A program made the position numbers and the translations under genes. Positions 1 through 8,273 of a DNA stretch of 13,216 nucleotides are shown in pieces. Positions within the stretch are counted from its first letter, which is position 1; the number at the start of each line of letters is the position of its first letter. Under the pieces are notes generated by a model, which had not been told where the DNA came from, did no database searches, and was given only the letters and a program-made list of their open reading frames with translations. This stretch comes from an uncultured Eisenbergiella sp. (lineage in GTDB: Bacteria; Bacillota; Clostridia; Lachnospirales; Lachnospiraceae), in contig CANQTI010000034.1 in assembly GCA_947626725.1 (NCBI GenBank), positions 1-13,216 of the forward strand. Reading direction: 5' to 3'.

Positions 1-740
1 TCCACGCATGCGAACTTCACCTTGCCGCCCACCGTGACGCGGCAGGCGCCGCACATGCCCGTTCCGTCGACCATGATGGGGTTCAGGCTGACGACGGTGG
101 GGATGTTCAGTTCCTTTGTCATCTTGCAGACGAATTTCATCATGATCATCGGGCCGATGGCGATGCATACGTCATACTGCTTTCCTTCGCTGCACACCAG
201 ATCCTGGATGGTCTTCGTGACCATTCCGCTCCTGCCGTAGGAGCCGTCGTCGGTGGTCACATAGAGATTGCCGGCCACCGCCTCCATTTCCTTCTCCAGG
301 ATGAGCAGATCCTTCGTCTTCGCGCCCATGATGACATCCGCCATCACACCCTGTTCCTTTAACCATTTCACCTGCGGATAGACCGGCGCGGTCCCCACGC
401 CTCCTGCTACAAAGAGGATCCTTTTTTTCTTCAGTTCATCCGCGGATTCTTTTGTCAGATCCGACGCGCATCCCAGAGGTCCCACCACATCATGGAAGCT
501 GTCTCCGGCCTTCAGCGCCTTCATATGATATGTACTGGCACCCACCACCTGAAATACAATGGTGATCGTTCCTTTCCCGGCATCATAATCGCAGATTGTC
601 AGCGGAATCCGTTCTCCGTCTTCCCCTGTACGCACGATCACGAACTGTCCCGGCAGACAGGACGCCGCGATGCGGGGCGCCTGCACATCCATCAGATAGA
701 TGTTGTTTGTCAGTTCCCTTGCCTGTAAAATCTGATACAT
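1..740 (-). CDS. nfnA: NfnA/PyrK-like FAD and NAD(P)-binding iron-sulfur electron-transfer subunit, 3' end cut by window edge
   Basis: This is a soluble flavoprotein of the ferredoxin-NADP reductase fold, the group holding NfnA (small subunit of NADH-dependent reduced ferredoxin:NADP+ oxidoreductase), sulfide dehydrogenase beta and PyrK. About 246 residues are visible. The start MYQILQARELT is an ATG at 738-740 with an AGGTGAAGG-type ribosome-binding site. An FAD-binding RIPLTICDY motif lies in the first third. A glycine-rich nucleotide-binding segment (FVAGGVGTAPVYPQVKWL) follows in the middle. The C-terminal part carries DGTGMCGACR and, just before the edge, KFACV, which are the Asp/Cys ligands of the [2Fe-2S] cluster in NfnA. 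PyrK arranges its cluster cysteines differently, so NfnA or sulfide dehydrogenase type is preferred. The gene begins 7 bases after the upstream stop, so it should be translated from the same mRNA. In this family the partner subunit (GltD/NfnB-like) usually follows directly; here it would lie off the left edge, which cannot be tested. Confidence 0.88.
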   Translation of the reverse strand, partial: MYQILQARELTNNIYLMDVQAPRIAASCLPGQFVIVRTGEDGERIPLTICDYDAGKGTITIVFQVVGASTYHMKALKAGDSFHDVVGPLGCASDLTKESADELKKKRILFVAGGVGTAPVYPQVKWLKEQGVMADVIMGAKTKDLLILEKEMEAVAGNLYVTTDDGSYGRSGMVTKTIQDLVCSEGKQYDVCIAIGPMIMMKFVCKMTKELNIPTVVSLNPIMVDGTGMCGACRVTVGGKVKFACV

Positions 741-747
741 TTTTCCT

Positions 748-2259
748 TCACCTTTCCGCCCCTTGGGGCTCATTCTCTTCCGTTTCTGCTTCCTCAGTCA
801 CATCTTCCGGCATTTCTTCGATCTGCAGCAGCCGATAGGTGCCGTCATCCAGCGTTATTGCCTCGTAGCATTCCCCGGAAATGTAATTCACCACATAGTC
901 TTTTCCGGTTGCGTTGCTGACGCCGGCGGCCTCTTCATAGTATTCCCTGTAAAAATAATACCGGTTATCATTGATCACAAGGGCATATTTGTACGTATAA
1001 ATATTATGCCCTTTCTTCCCGTCCAGGTTTCCCTGCAGATCTTTCAGCACCCCTGCATTTCGCAAAGACAGCAGAAGGCGGTTTAACGCTGCCTCGGTAC
1101 TCAGCACAGGGTGCAGGTTCAGCGTATAGCTGACTTCCGCCACCTCGCTTTTGACACCCCCCGGAGAAACGGCCACAAACCGAAAAACGGAATATCCGGA
1201 AGGCATCCAGACCGGCGCTTCATAAGGCGTGCTCTCCGTCCCCGGGGCAGAGGTGTCCGTCGTATAAAAGACTCTGCAGTCCTCCGGAACATCCACCACA
1301 ATCTGAACCGGTATATCATACTCTCCGGATGCGGGCGAAACAACGGGAACATCCGGGACATGCACGTCCACATAATAGCTCTCCTGGGCGATATCGCTTT
1401 TTATGCCGTAACTGTTCACCAGAAAAGCCTTGATCGTATACCGCCCCGCTTCCAGTGGAATGGGCGTGGTATAAATCTCGCTGGTTTCATCCGGGTCGCT
1501 GCCGTCCGTCGTATAATAGATCGTTCCGCTCGCATTGCTTATGAGCTTCACACTCAGCGTCTCATAGTAGGTGCCGCCCGGCACATCGAACTCTGGCGGA
1601 GAGGCCAGATAATCCGTATAGAGATTGCGGATCTCCCGGTCCTGGCATCCCCGGAGCAGCTCGCTGATCTGCTGGTACGCTTCCTGCTTTTCCAGAATCA
1701 GGATAAGCCTTCTGTACGCTTCTTCATTAGAACCTTCCAGCTCAATCACATGCCGACAGACCTCTTCCGAGGCCTCGTATTCTTCCAGGCCGTAATAGCA
1801 GGAAGCCAGAGCATTCAGGTAAGAAACATTGTTGGGCGAAAGCTTGCTGGCCCGCTCAAGTCTGGACAGCGCCTGCCGGTATTTTCCGTCCTGCAGCGCC
1901 GAGGAACCCAGACTATACTGGTAATTTGGCATAAATTGCAGAGCGATATATATCCCCCCTGAAATGATTCCCAGCAAAACCAGAAACAGGATCAGACGGA
2001 TCTGCTTTTTCCCAGGCGGCCAAAAAGGCTCCGCACCTTCTGCGCCTTCCGCTTCCTCCGGCGTTTCACTTGACTGTGACTGCTTTTCTGTTGTCAATTC
2101 CCCAGGTGCCGTAATTTCAGTCGCCACATTTGATAAAGACGTATGAATACTGTTCTCGATCTCGGGCTCATATTCAGGAACCATCTGGATTTCTCTGCCG
2201 CATTTCTCGCAGTAGAGCTTTCCCTCCTGGATCTGCTCCCCACAGTTCGGACATTTCAT
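748..2259 (-). CDS. Membrane-anchored zinc-ribbon protein with TPR-like repeats and two chitobiase-C-like domains
   Basis: I do not recognise this as a named gene; its function is unknown. It has about 503 residues from the chosen ATG (2257-2259). The order visible is: an N-terminal zinc ribbon with paired cysteines C3/C6 and C17/C20 (MKCPNCGEQ, LYCEKCGRE); an acidic, Ser/Thr-rich linker (about 28-80); one membrane segment after KKQIR (about 86-108); TPR-like helices (about 112-216, with ALQDGKYRQALSRLERASKL followed by further repeats); two similar beta domains (about 221-298 and 301-382) with the YYTTDGSDP and FYTTDTSAP signatures of the chitobiase/hexosaminidase C-terminal type; and a C-terminal domain of about 120 residues with no clear match. 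The positive charges before the membrane segment suggest zinc ribbon inside and the rest outside. An in-frame ATG 13 codons upstream abuts its own GGAAAGGA with no spacing, whereas the chosen start has AAAGGA 11 bases away and puts the zinc ribbon at the N-terminus, as is usual. It lies between fhs and nfnA. Confidence 0.85.
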   Translation of the reverse strand: MKCPNCGEQIQEGKLYCEKCGREIQMVPEYEPEIENSIHTSLSNVATEITAPGELTTEKQSQSSETPEEAEGAEGAEPFWPPGKKQIRLILFLVLLGIISGGIYIALQFMPNYQYSLGSSALQDGKYRQALSRLERASKLSPNNVSYLNALASCYYGLEEYEASEEVCRHVIELEGSNEEAYRRLILILEKQEAYQQISELLRGCQDREIRNLYTDYLASPPEFDVPGGTYYETLSVKLISNASGTIYYTTDGSDPDETSEIYTTPIPLEAGRYTIKAFLVNSYGIKSDIAQESYYVDVHVPDVPVVSPASGEYDIPVQIVVDVPEDCRVFYTTDTSAPGTESTPYEAPVWMPSGYSVFRFVAVSPGGVKSEVAEVSYTLNLHPVLSTEAALNRLLLSLRNAGVLKDLQGNLDGKKGHNIYTYKYALVINDNRYYFYREYYEEAAGVSNATGKDYVVNYISGECYEAITLDDGTYRLLQIEEMPEDVTEEAETEENEPQGAER

Positions 2260-2268
2260 GGAGAATGA

Positions 2269-2306
2269 ATTCCTTTCCGGCGGCGCATTCCGCCGCATTC
2301 CTTTCC
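2269..2306 (-). promoter_or_regulatory. Duplicated ribosome-binding-site-like element around a GC hairpin, before the zinc-ribbon gene
   Basis: On the minus strand, GGAAAGGAAT occurs twice (2297-2306 and 2269-2278). Between the copies is a perfect 6-base-pair GC hairpin with arms GCGGCG/CGCCGC at 2291-2296 and 2280-2285 and a 5-base loop. The first copy runs directly into an ATG (2296-2298); in the second copy the matching bases are ATT, and the likely start ATG lies 11 bases beyond AAAGGA. There is no T tract after the hairpin, so it is not a factor-independent terminator. It may tune translation or mRNA ends between fhs and the next gene; that is inference. Confidence 0.5.
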
Positions 2307-2312
2307 CGAACG

Positions 2313-3983
2313 TTAAAACAGACCGGTGATTTTTCCGTCGGCATCTACATCAATCCCATAAGCCGCCGGATTCCTGGACAATCCCGGCATCGTCATCACC
2401 GTGCCGGTCAAAGCCACCACAAAACCGGCCCCCGCGGAGACATAGACTTCCCGGACGTTGATTTTAAAACCGGAAGGTCTTCCGAGCAGCGCCGGATCAT
2501 CGGACAGGGAATACTGGGTCTTCGCCATACAGACCGGAAGTTCACCAAAGCCCAGTTCTTCCAGTTTCCGGATCTGCTTTTCGGCAGCCGCAGAATAAGT
2601 CACTCCGTCCGCCCCGTAAATCTGTCCGGCGATCGTCTCGATCTTCTCGCGAATCGGCAGTTTTTCATCATAGAGCGGCCGATAGCAGGACGGCTTTTCT
2701 TCCAGCGTCTTCAGCACTTTTTCCGCCAGCTCGATGCCGCCCGCTCCGCCCTTTTCCCAGACCTGGGAAAGCGCGAATTCACAGCCTCTTTCCTCGCAGA
2801 ATGTACGAACAAATTCTGTCTCCGCCTCTGTATCCGTCACAAAAGAATTCAAGGCGACAACCACGGGAACACCGTATTTCTGAAGATTCTCTATGTGCTT
2901 TTCCAGGTTCGAAATGCCCCTTTGCAGAGCGGAAAGATCTTCGCGGGCAAGCTCCGCCTTTGCGGCGCCGCCGTTATATTTCAGCGCGCGGACCGTGGCG
3001 ACCAGCACCGCGGCATCCGGTTTCAATCCGGCCATTCTGCACTTGATATCAAAAAATTTTTCCGCGCCCAGATCGGCGCCAAAACCGGCCTCTGTGATCA
3101 CATAGTCGGCCATTCTCAGAGCTGCCTTTGTAGCGCGTACCGAATTGCAGCCATGGGCGATATTGGCGAAAGGACCGCCATGGACGATCGCGGGCGTATG
3201 TTCCAGCGTCTGAATCAGATTTGGCTTCAGGGCATCCTTCAGCAAAGCGGCCATGGCCCCCACTGCCTTAAGATCCCCGGCCGTCACCGGTTCCCCGGCA
3301 TAATTGTAGGCTACCACAATTCTGGAAAGGCGATTTTTCAAATCCGCCATATCCTCCGCCAGACAGAGAATCGCCATAATCTCAGAGGCGACGGTAATGA
3401 CAAAATGATCCTCGCGCACGACACCGTCCGTTTTGCTTCCGAGCCCTATCACAATATTGCGAAGCGCCCTGTCGTTCATATCCATACAGCGCTTCCAGAC
3501 GACCTGCCCCGGGTCAATCTGCAGCGCGTTTCCCTGATGAATATGGTTGTCCAAAAGGGCCGCCAGCAGATTATTGGCAGAGGTAACAGCGTGAAAATCC
3601 CCTGTAAAGTGAAGGTTCAGATCTTCCATGGGGACCACCTGGGAATAACCGCCACCGGAGGCGCCGCCCTTAATACCAAAACACGGTCCGAGTGAGGGCT
3701 CCCGAAGCGCGATCACCGCCTTTTTGTGAAGTCTGCCGAATGCCTGCCCCAGCCCAACGCTGGTGGTAGTCTTCCCTTCCCCGGCCGGGGTCGGATTGAT
3801 CGCCGTCACAAGAATCAGCTTACCCTGCGGATTGTTTTGGATGGAGCGCAGATATGCATCCGACAGCTTCGCCTTATAGCGTCCGTAAAACTCCACTTCC
3901 TCCTCTGGAATACCGAGTCTGGCCGCCACCTTCTGGATCGGTTCCAGAACCGCCTCCTGCGCGATCTCAATGTCTGTTTTCAT
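2313..3983 (-). CDS. fhs: Formate--tetrahydrofolate ligase
   Basis: This enzyme makes 10-formyltetrahydrofolate from formate, THF and ATP in the cytoplasm. It feeds purine and formyl-methionine synthesis and, in acetogens, the methyl branch of the Wood-Ljungdahl pathway. It has 556 residues, the normal family length, with no break. The ATP-binding loop [11 protein letters not shown] sits at about 65-75. The conserved [22 protein letters not shown] block begins near residue 94 and is followed by [24 protein letters not shown]. The C-terminus ends in the usual glycine-rich [21 protein letters not shown] and [12 protein letters not shown]. The ATG at 3981-3983 has GGGAGGA 7 bases upstream. It starts 17 bases after the ftsK stop, so it is probably read from the ftsK transcript. 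Other Wood-Ljungdahl genes (folD, acsABCDE) are not in view, so acetogenesis cannot be claimed. Confidence 0.98.
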   Translation of the reverse strand: MKTDIEIAQEAVLEPIQKVAARLGIPEEEVEFYGRYKAKLSDAYLRSIQNNPQGKLILVTAINPTPAGEGKTTTSVGLGQAFGRLHKKAVIALREPSLGPCFGIKGGASGGGYSQVVPMEDLNLHFTGDFHAVTSANNLLAALLDNHIHQGNALQIDPGQVVWKRCMDMNDRALRNIVIGLGSKTDGVVREDHFVITVASEIMAILCLAEDMADLKNRLSRIVVAYNYAGEPVTAGDLKAVGAMAALLKDALKPNLIQTLEHTPAIVHGGPFANIAHGCNSVRATKAALRMADYVITEAGFGADLGAEKFFDIKCRMAGLKPDAAVLVATVRALKYNGGAAKAELAREDLSALQRGISNLEKHIENLQKYGVPVVVALNSFVTDTEAETEFVRTFCEERGCEFALSQVWEKGGAGGIELAEKVLKTLEEKPSCYRPLYDEKLPIREKIETIAGQIYGADGVTYSAAAEKQIRKLEELGFGELPVCMAKTQYSLSDDPALLGRPSGFKINVREVYVSAGAGFVVALTGTVMTMPGLSRNPAAYGIDVDADGKITGLF

Positions 3984-4000
3984 CTGTCAGTCCTCCCGTA

Positions 4001-6955
4001 TCAGACAGTTTCCTCCACAAACTGCTCAAATTCCTCCATCGACATCAGCACCTTGCGAGGTTTCGTCCCTTCTTCATCCCCCACGACACCGGCCTCCGCC
4101 AGTTGATCCATGATTCTGGCGGCGCGGTTGAACCCGATTTTGAATACACGCTGCAGCATGCCGATAGAGGCCTTATCTTTATCAATGATAAATTTTCCGG
4201 CTTCTACAAAATACTCATCATACTGCGTCCCGCCGCCGGCCGACGCGCCTGACGCGCCAGAACCCATGTTCTTAAGCTTTTCTTCCACGTCCTCGCTGTA
4301 GACATTTCCGATATTCTGATTCTTCAGGAAATCGACCACATCCGAGACCTCTTCATCCGATACAAAAGCGCCCTGTACGCGCACCGGTTTGGAATATCCC
4401 TGAGGATAAAAGAGCATATCCCCTTTCCCCAGCAGCTTTTCCGCCCCGTTCATATCCAGAATGGTTCTGGAATCCACACCGCTGGAGACCGCAAAGGCCA
4501 CACGGCTGGGCATATTGGCCTTGATCAGCCCTGTGATGACATCCACAGAAGGCCGCTGCGTCGCGATGATCAGATGGATTCCTGCGGCACGGGCCAGCTG
4601 CGCCAGCCTGCAGATGGATTCCTCTACCTCTCCCGGCGCCACCATCATCAGATCCGCCAGCTCATCCACAATGATGACGATCTGAGGAAGTTTCGCGGGC
4701 ACGTCCGCTTCGCCTTTCTTTTGCAGCTCTTCCGCCTTTTTGTTGAAGCCTTTCAGATCCCTGACGTTATAATCCGCGAATTTGCGGTAACGGTCGGTCA
4801 TTTCCGCAACGCCCCACTGCAGAGCGGCAGAGGCTTTCTTCGGATCCGTCACGACAGGAATCAGCAGGTGCGGGATCCCGTTATAGACACTCAGCTCCAC
4901 GACCTTGGGATCCACCAGGATCAATTTGACCTCGGAAGGCTCCGCCTTATACAGGATGCTCATGATCAGCGTATTGATACAGACGGACTTGCCGGAGCCG
5001 GTGGAACCTGCGATCAGCATATGGGGCATTCTGGCGATATCCGATACGATCGTCTTCCCCCCGATATCCTTGCCCACGGCAAAGGCGATCTTAGAAGGGA
5101 ACTCCTGAAATTCGCTGGATTCCACCATATCCCGAAATCCCACCGCCATTGTATGCTTATTCGGCACCTCGATGCCTACCGCCGACTTCCCAAGGATCGG
5201 CGCCTCAATACGGATATCTGTGGCGGCCAAATTCAGTTTGATATCATCCGCCAAACTTAAGATCTTGCTGACCCTGACCCCCTGCTCCGGCTGCAGTTCG
5301 TAGCGCGTGACCGTAGGGCCCTGACTGATATCCGTGATCGCAACACGTACACCAAAAGTCTGCAGAGTCTCCTGCAGATGTCTGGCAGTTTCCTTTAGCT
5401 GCTCTGCGCTGTCTCCCCCGTCCGCACGGTTCGTTTTGCGCAGCAGGGACACCGGCGGAAACCGGTACGGCCGCGGTGCCAGCTGCGGTTTCACAGTCTG
5501 GCCCACGGATCCTGCCGCCGTCTGTGAAGCGGCGGATGACGATGCTTTCTCCTTCATGCGGGGCACAGACTGCTGCGGCCGGGCGATGTCCGCTGCAGCC
5601 CTCTCCGGCTGTTTTACGGGCTCTTCCTCCTGCTCTGCAGTGGGATCAGAGCGCCCGGTCTCAAAAGGGATCACCTTAGACCGCTCATCCGGCCGCTTTT
5701 TCTCCGGAACCTGTTCGTCTTCCGGTTCCGCGAAAGGCGGTTCAAAAGATGCCGCAGCGGCAGACCTTCCGCGATTTTGTCCCCCGTAACGGATTTCCTT
5801 CATATCAGAATAAACATCGGATTGGCGGAGCAGACGCTCTTCTGTAATGTCCGGCTCACGGTCCGGATATGCCTCGATATCGGAGGGCGCTTCCGGCAGA
5901 ATATCTTCCGGCTCTGCAGACCTCTCCTTCCCGGCTTCCAGAACGGTCCCCGACATATGTACCCGTATGCTGTCATGCTCCGGCGTGCCGCTTTCCCCCA
6001 GCGGCACGGCATTGCGCACTTCGACACGGCTTTCCGTTTCCTCCGTCAGCGTGATCCCATGCTCGTCGTCACGGGTTTTTTCCAGGGAAGGCCCCGTCTT
6101 TAAGCTGGTATCCTTCATCACGCCGGATACTTTACGGTCCATGCGCAAAAGCTGCTGTTCCTCCCTGCGCTGTTTGTCTTCCTGCTTCTGACGTTCCTTT
6201 TCCAGACGCCTGGAACGCATTTCATCCCGCATTTCCTGACGTCTTGCCAGCGATTCCTCCCGTTTCGCCTGATTCTGCTCCCGCCGTATCTCGCTCCTCT
6301 CCCGCCGCACCTGCGCGTCCGCTCTGGCGGACTCGTATACATAGCGGCTGGACGACTTCACACGATTCACGAAGGATTTCTCCGTGATCACGACGGTACA
6401 TATGATCGCCAGCACCAACAGCAGCAGGACCGTTCCCACCATGCCCAGGAAATGATACATCAGCCATGCCAATGATCCGGACAGAATGCCACCTCCCGCC
6501 TTTTGGGAGGAACTGGCCTCATATAATTCCTTTACGGACCAGGTTTCCGAAAGTACACCGCCTCGGAAAATCAGTTCCAGGATCACGCCGATCAGAAAAA
6601 ACAGCAGTATCCCCGCTGTCAGTTTCATGATTGCAGCCCGGTTCCCTTGATTGGAAATGCCAAAAGCGACAGCGATGAACGCGAGAACAGGAACCGCATA
6701 GGCTGCCTGGCCGAATATGCCGAACATCACACGGCTCACAGCATCCCCTACCACGCCGATCAGGCCGAAATTACATAAAAACAGCAGTACAGTGAGCGCA
6801 AAAACGCCGATCAGGACGATCTCATTCGCAATGCCGCTCTCCTCTGACGCTCTTGCCGGCTCCTGCTTCGCTTTTGTATTGGATTTTCCTCTGCTCCCCT
6901 TTGCGTTCTGCGGCCGAGAAGCGCTGCCTCTGCTTCTCTGAGCAGATGATGCCAT
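4001..6955 (-). CDS. ftsK: DNA translocase FtsK/SpoIIIE
   Basis: This is a septum-located hexameric ATPase that pumps chromosomal DNA through the closing division or sporulation septum. It has 984 residues, longer than SpoIIIE of Bacillus (787). Four membrane segments are visible at about 44-66, 78-100, 107-130 and 160-191. A very charged Arg/Glu/Gln coiled-coil stretch follows (about 205-275), then an acidic, low-complexity linker to about residue 495. The motor has the alpha domain (about 495-610), Walker A GSTGSGKS (about 649-656), Walker [13 protein letters not shown] (about 757-768) and the FIATQRPS-like segment [20 protein letters not shown]. The C-terminal gamma winged helix (about 915-980) contains [30 protein letters not shown], which reads DNA polarity sequences in this family. 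The ATG at 6953-6955 has AGGAGG 8 bases upstream. Its own promoter lies at 7006-7034. tepA just upstream and spoIIIE next is the order known from Bacillus. Vegetative FtsK and SpoIIIE roles cannot be separated from the sequence. Confidence 0.97.
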   Translation of the reverse strand: MASSAQRSRGSASRPQNAKGSRGKSNTKAKQEPARASEESGIANEIVLIGVFALTVLLFLCNFGLIGVVGDAVSRVMFGIFGQAAYAVPVLAFIAVAFGISNQGNRAAIMKLTAGILLFFLIGVILELIFRGGVLSETWSVKELYEASSSQKAGGGILSGSLAWLMYHFLGMVGTVLLLLVLAIICTVVITEKSFVNRVKSSSRYVYESARADAQVRRERSEIRREQNQAKREESLARRQEMRDEMRSRRLEKERQKQEDKQRREEQQLLRMDRKVSGVMKDTSLKTGPSLEKTRDDEHGITLTEETESRVEVRNAVPLGESGTPEHDSIRVHMSGTVLEAGKERSAEPEDILPEAPSDIEAYPDREPDITEERLLRQSDVYSDMKEIRYGGQNRGRSAAAASFEPPFAEPEDEQVPEKKRPDERSKVIPFETGRSDPTAEQEEEPVKQPERAAADIARPQQSVPRMKEKASSSAASQTAAGSVGQTVKPQLAPRPYRFPPVSLLRKTNRADGGDSAEQLKETARHLQETLQTFGVRVAITDISQGPTVTRYELQPEQGVRVSKILSLADDIKLNLAATDIRIEAPILGKSAVGIEVPNKHTMAVGFRDMVESSEFQEFPSKIAFAVGKDIGGKTIVSDIARMPHMLIAGSTGSGKSVCINTLIMSILYKAEPSEVKLILVDPKVVELSVYNGIPHLLIPVVTDPKKASAALQWGVAEMTDRYRKFADYNVRDLKGFNKKAEELQKKGEADVPAKLPQIVIIVDELADLMMVAPGEVEESICRLAQLARAAGIHLIIATQRPSVDVITGLIKANMPSRVAFAVSSGVDSRTILDMNGAEKLLGKGDMLFYPQGYSKPVRVQGAFVSDEEVSDVVDFLKNQNIGNVYSEDVEEKLKNMGSGASGASAGGGTQYDEYFVEAGKFIIDKDKASIGMLQRVFKIGFNRAARIMDQLAEAGVVGDEEGTKPRKVLMSMEEFEQFVEETV

Positions 6956-6974
6956 ATTCCTCTCCTCCTGTGAT

Positions 6975-6996
6975 CCAGATCGGTTTCCTGATCCGG
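6975..6996 (-). other. Stem-loop at the predicted 5' end of the ftsK mRNA
   Basis: On the minus strand, arms CCGGATC (6990-6996) and GATCTGG (6975-6981) pair over 7 positions, including one G-U, around an 8-base loop. A start site placed about 7 bases downstream of the -10 box at 7006-7011 would put this hairpin almost at the 5' terminus of the transcript, about 20 bases ahead of the ftsK start codon. Such 5' stems often slow mRNA decay; that role is inferred only. Confidence 0.4.
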
Positions 6997-7005
6997 ACCG
7001 CTATA

Positions 7006-7034
7006 AGTATATCACCGAATCGCTCACTTGTCAC
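7006..7034 (-). promoter_or_regulatory. Sigma-A type promoter for ftsK
   Basis: Minus-strand hexamers GTGACA (-35, 7029-7034) and TATACT (-10, 7006-7011) are separated by exactly 17 bases. Each matches the consensus at five of six positions. The element sits between the tepA stop (7052) and the ftsK start (6955), leaving a leader of about 45 bases with a strong ribosome-binding site. I see no convincing terminator between tepA and this promoter: GCGAT/ATCGC near 7040-7058 forms a short stem but has no T tract. Read-through from tepA is therefore possible. Confidence 0.72.
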
Positions 7035-7051
7035 TATTGCGATTTTCCTTT

Positions 7052-7753
7052 TTATCGCGGCCTTTTCACTTCCTTTCGGCTTTCCGCTATCATTCCGCGC
7101 AGCCTGGCCAGCGCATCCCGAATGCCGCCGACTTCTGAAATAATCCCTTCGCGTACCGCAGCCTGTCCGACCAGGATCGTTCCCAGATCCTTGGTCAGCA
7201 TCCCCTGATTCATCATCAGTTCCTCCATCCGTTTCTGGGAAATATGGCAGTGCGCACACACAAATCCGGTAATCCTGTCCTGGATTTGCCGGAAATAGTC
7301 GAACGTCTGAGGCGCGCCGATCACGGTACCGCTCATGCGGACCGGATGGATCACCATCGTGCCGGTCGGCACGATATAGGAATAATCCGTACTCACCGCG
7401 ATAGGAACACCGATGGAATGGCTTCCGCCCAGAACCAGAGAAACTGTCGGCTTGCTCAGGGATGCGATCATTTCCGCAATGGCAAGACCGGCTTCCACAT
7501 CGCCTCCCATCGTATTGATCAGAACCAACAGCCCGGCGATCCGGCTGCTGTCCTCTATGGCCGCAAGCTGCGGCAGAATATGCTCGTATTTTGTCGTTTT
7601 CGATGTACTGCCCAGATTGTCGTGACCTTCAATTTCCCCAATGATTGTCAGAAGGTGAATTGCAGCTTCTCCGTCCGGAGAGGGAAATGTCATCTGTCCC
7701 GTCTGCTCGACCCGTTCGTCCCTGTGCTCTTCCAGTTCTTCCTTTTTGCCCAT
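7052..7753 (-). CDS. tepA: ClpP-like serine protease of the TepA (YmfB) type
   Basis: This is a cytoplasmic peptidase of the ClpP/crotonase fold (family S14). TepA of Bacillus was named for an effect on protein translocation; its natural substrates are uncertain. It has 233 residues. By alignment of motifs to ClpP, the nucleophile is Ser103 in GGSHSIGVP, the histidine is His126 in MVIHPVRMSG, and the aspartate is probably Asp169 in MLTKDLGTILVG. The oxyanion region INTMGGDVEAGLAIAEMI begins near residue 80, and the C-terminal REGIISEVGGIRDAL matches the ClpP GLIDEV segment. The first 30 residues are charged and unlike ClpP. The ATG at 7751-7753 has only a moderate GGGAGTGG ribosome-binding site. 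The order tepA then spoIIIE/ftsK agrees with Bacillus, although the small ylzJ gene found between them there is absent. The 111 bases upstream to the next gene hold no credible open frame. Confidence 0.93.
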   Translation of the reverse strand: MGKKEELEEHRDERVEQTGQMTFPSPDGEAAIHLLTIIGEIEGHDNLGSTSKTTKYEHILPQLAAIEDSSRIAGLLVLINTMGGDVEAGLAIAEMIASLSKPTVSLVLGGSHSIGVPIAVSTDYSYIVPTGTMVIHPVRMSGTVIGAPQTFDYFRQIQDRITGFVCAHCHISQKRMEELMMNQGMLTKDLGTILVGQAAVREGIISEVGGIRDALARLRGMIAESRKEVKRPR

Positions 7754-7864
7754 TCAGCCCACTCCCGCCGTATCACATGATTTTCTGGAGGAAGTATGCG
7801 CAGGCGCACGTCTTTTTATGCAGGCCAAAGGACGCCCGGGGGATGCGGCATCCTGCCGTTTGAC

Positions 7865-8083
7865 TCAAAGATCGAAATCATCGTCTTCAGGAGGCAGAAT
7901 GTCATAGCACAGCTGTTCCAAAGAAGGTTCCACAGAAAACCCCATGTTCCGGCGCGCGTGCCGTTTTGGGACAGGCAGCGGGTTTTGAAACGGCTCTCCG
8001 GGCCTTGGGCTGTCCGTTTGCTTCGCTTCCGGTCTCTCTTCTGCCGCCTTCTCCAAATCACTTTCATACACTGTCGAACTCAT
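7865..8083 (-). CDS. Small uncharacterised acidic-tailed protein upstream of tepA
   Basis: This is a 72-codon frame that I do not recognise. I accept it as real because the ATG at 8081-8083 has a strong AAAGGAGG 10 bases upstream with an in-frame stop just before the start. It also lies on the coding strand between the yebC terminator and tepA. The protein begins MSSTVYESDLEKAAEERPEA, has a Pro/Arg-rich middle (NPLPVPKRHARRNMG), and ends with a block that looks like a folded or binding motif, SVEPSLEQLCYDILPPEDDDFDL. The last residues are strongly acidic. There is no signal peptide, membrane segment or metal motif. Its position suggests co-transcription with tepA after a 111-base spacer. An adaptor, substrate or regulator of TepA would be speculation. 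An overlapping frame on the same strand covering 7816-8067 has no good start and is rejected. Confidence 0.65.
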   Translation of the reverse strand: MSSTVYESDLEKAAEERPEAKQTDSPRPGEPFQNPLPVPKRHARRNMGFSVEPSLEQLCYDILPPEDDDFDL

Positions 8084-8109
8084 TTTTCACACCGCCTCCT
8101 TTCCTTTTA

Positions 8110-8141
8110 GAGCCGGGCCTGGCAGAATACGCCAGAGGCTC
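8110..8141 (-). other. Stem-loop in the leader of the small gene before tepA
   Basis: On the minus strand GAGCC pairs with GGCTC and an inner TCTGGC pairs with GCCAGG (one G-U), with a 7-base loop and a 3-base bulge on one side. It ends a few bases before the AAAGGAGG of the 72-codon gene. There is no T tract downstream, so it is not a normal terminator in this direction. No clear promoter was found in 8084-8188, so the start of this transcript is unplaced; the leader could also arise by read-through from yebC. Confidence 0.35.
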
Positions 8142-8188
8142 CCTGCCGCCTGGACACATCATCCAGCCGTTCTGACAGGAACAGTGAC

Positions 8189-8228
8189 AAAGAAAAGCAG
8201 AGCGTTTCCGAAAAGGAAAACTCTCTGC
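8189..8228 (-). terminator. Factor-independent terminator after yebC
   Basis: On the minus strand the arms GCAGAG-A/T-rich-CC and its complement (8197-8228) form a stem of about 12 pairs with one mismatch and one bulged base, closed by a small A/U-rich loop. It is followed by TTTTCTTT (8189-8196). It lies 45 bases after the yebC stop, the right place to end that transcript. Confidence 0.8.
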
Positions 8229-8273
8229 GTCCCTTTCTGACTGAAATTGCTGCCAGTATGTAAGAAAACAGGA

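Noticed and set aside
1111..1962. Plus-strand open frame of 283 codons
   Set aside because: It is antisense to the zinc-ribbon/TPR gene, with no recognisable domain; GC-rich codon bias opens the opposite strand.
2280..2296. GC hairpin after fhs as a terminator
   Set aside because: No T tract follows in the direction of transcription; the sequence continues into a ribosome-binding site.
2130..3695. Long plus-strand open frame of 521 codons opposite fhs and the gene after it
   Set aside because: It is antisense to fhs, which is certain from motifs; composition is rich in Arg, His, Gln and Ser as expected for a shadow frame, and no domain or good ribosome-binding site is seen.
7798..7811. TGCGC/GCGCA palindrome in the spacer before tepA
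   Set aside because: Only four usable pairs with a tiny loop and no T tract; too short to support a regulatory call.
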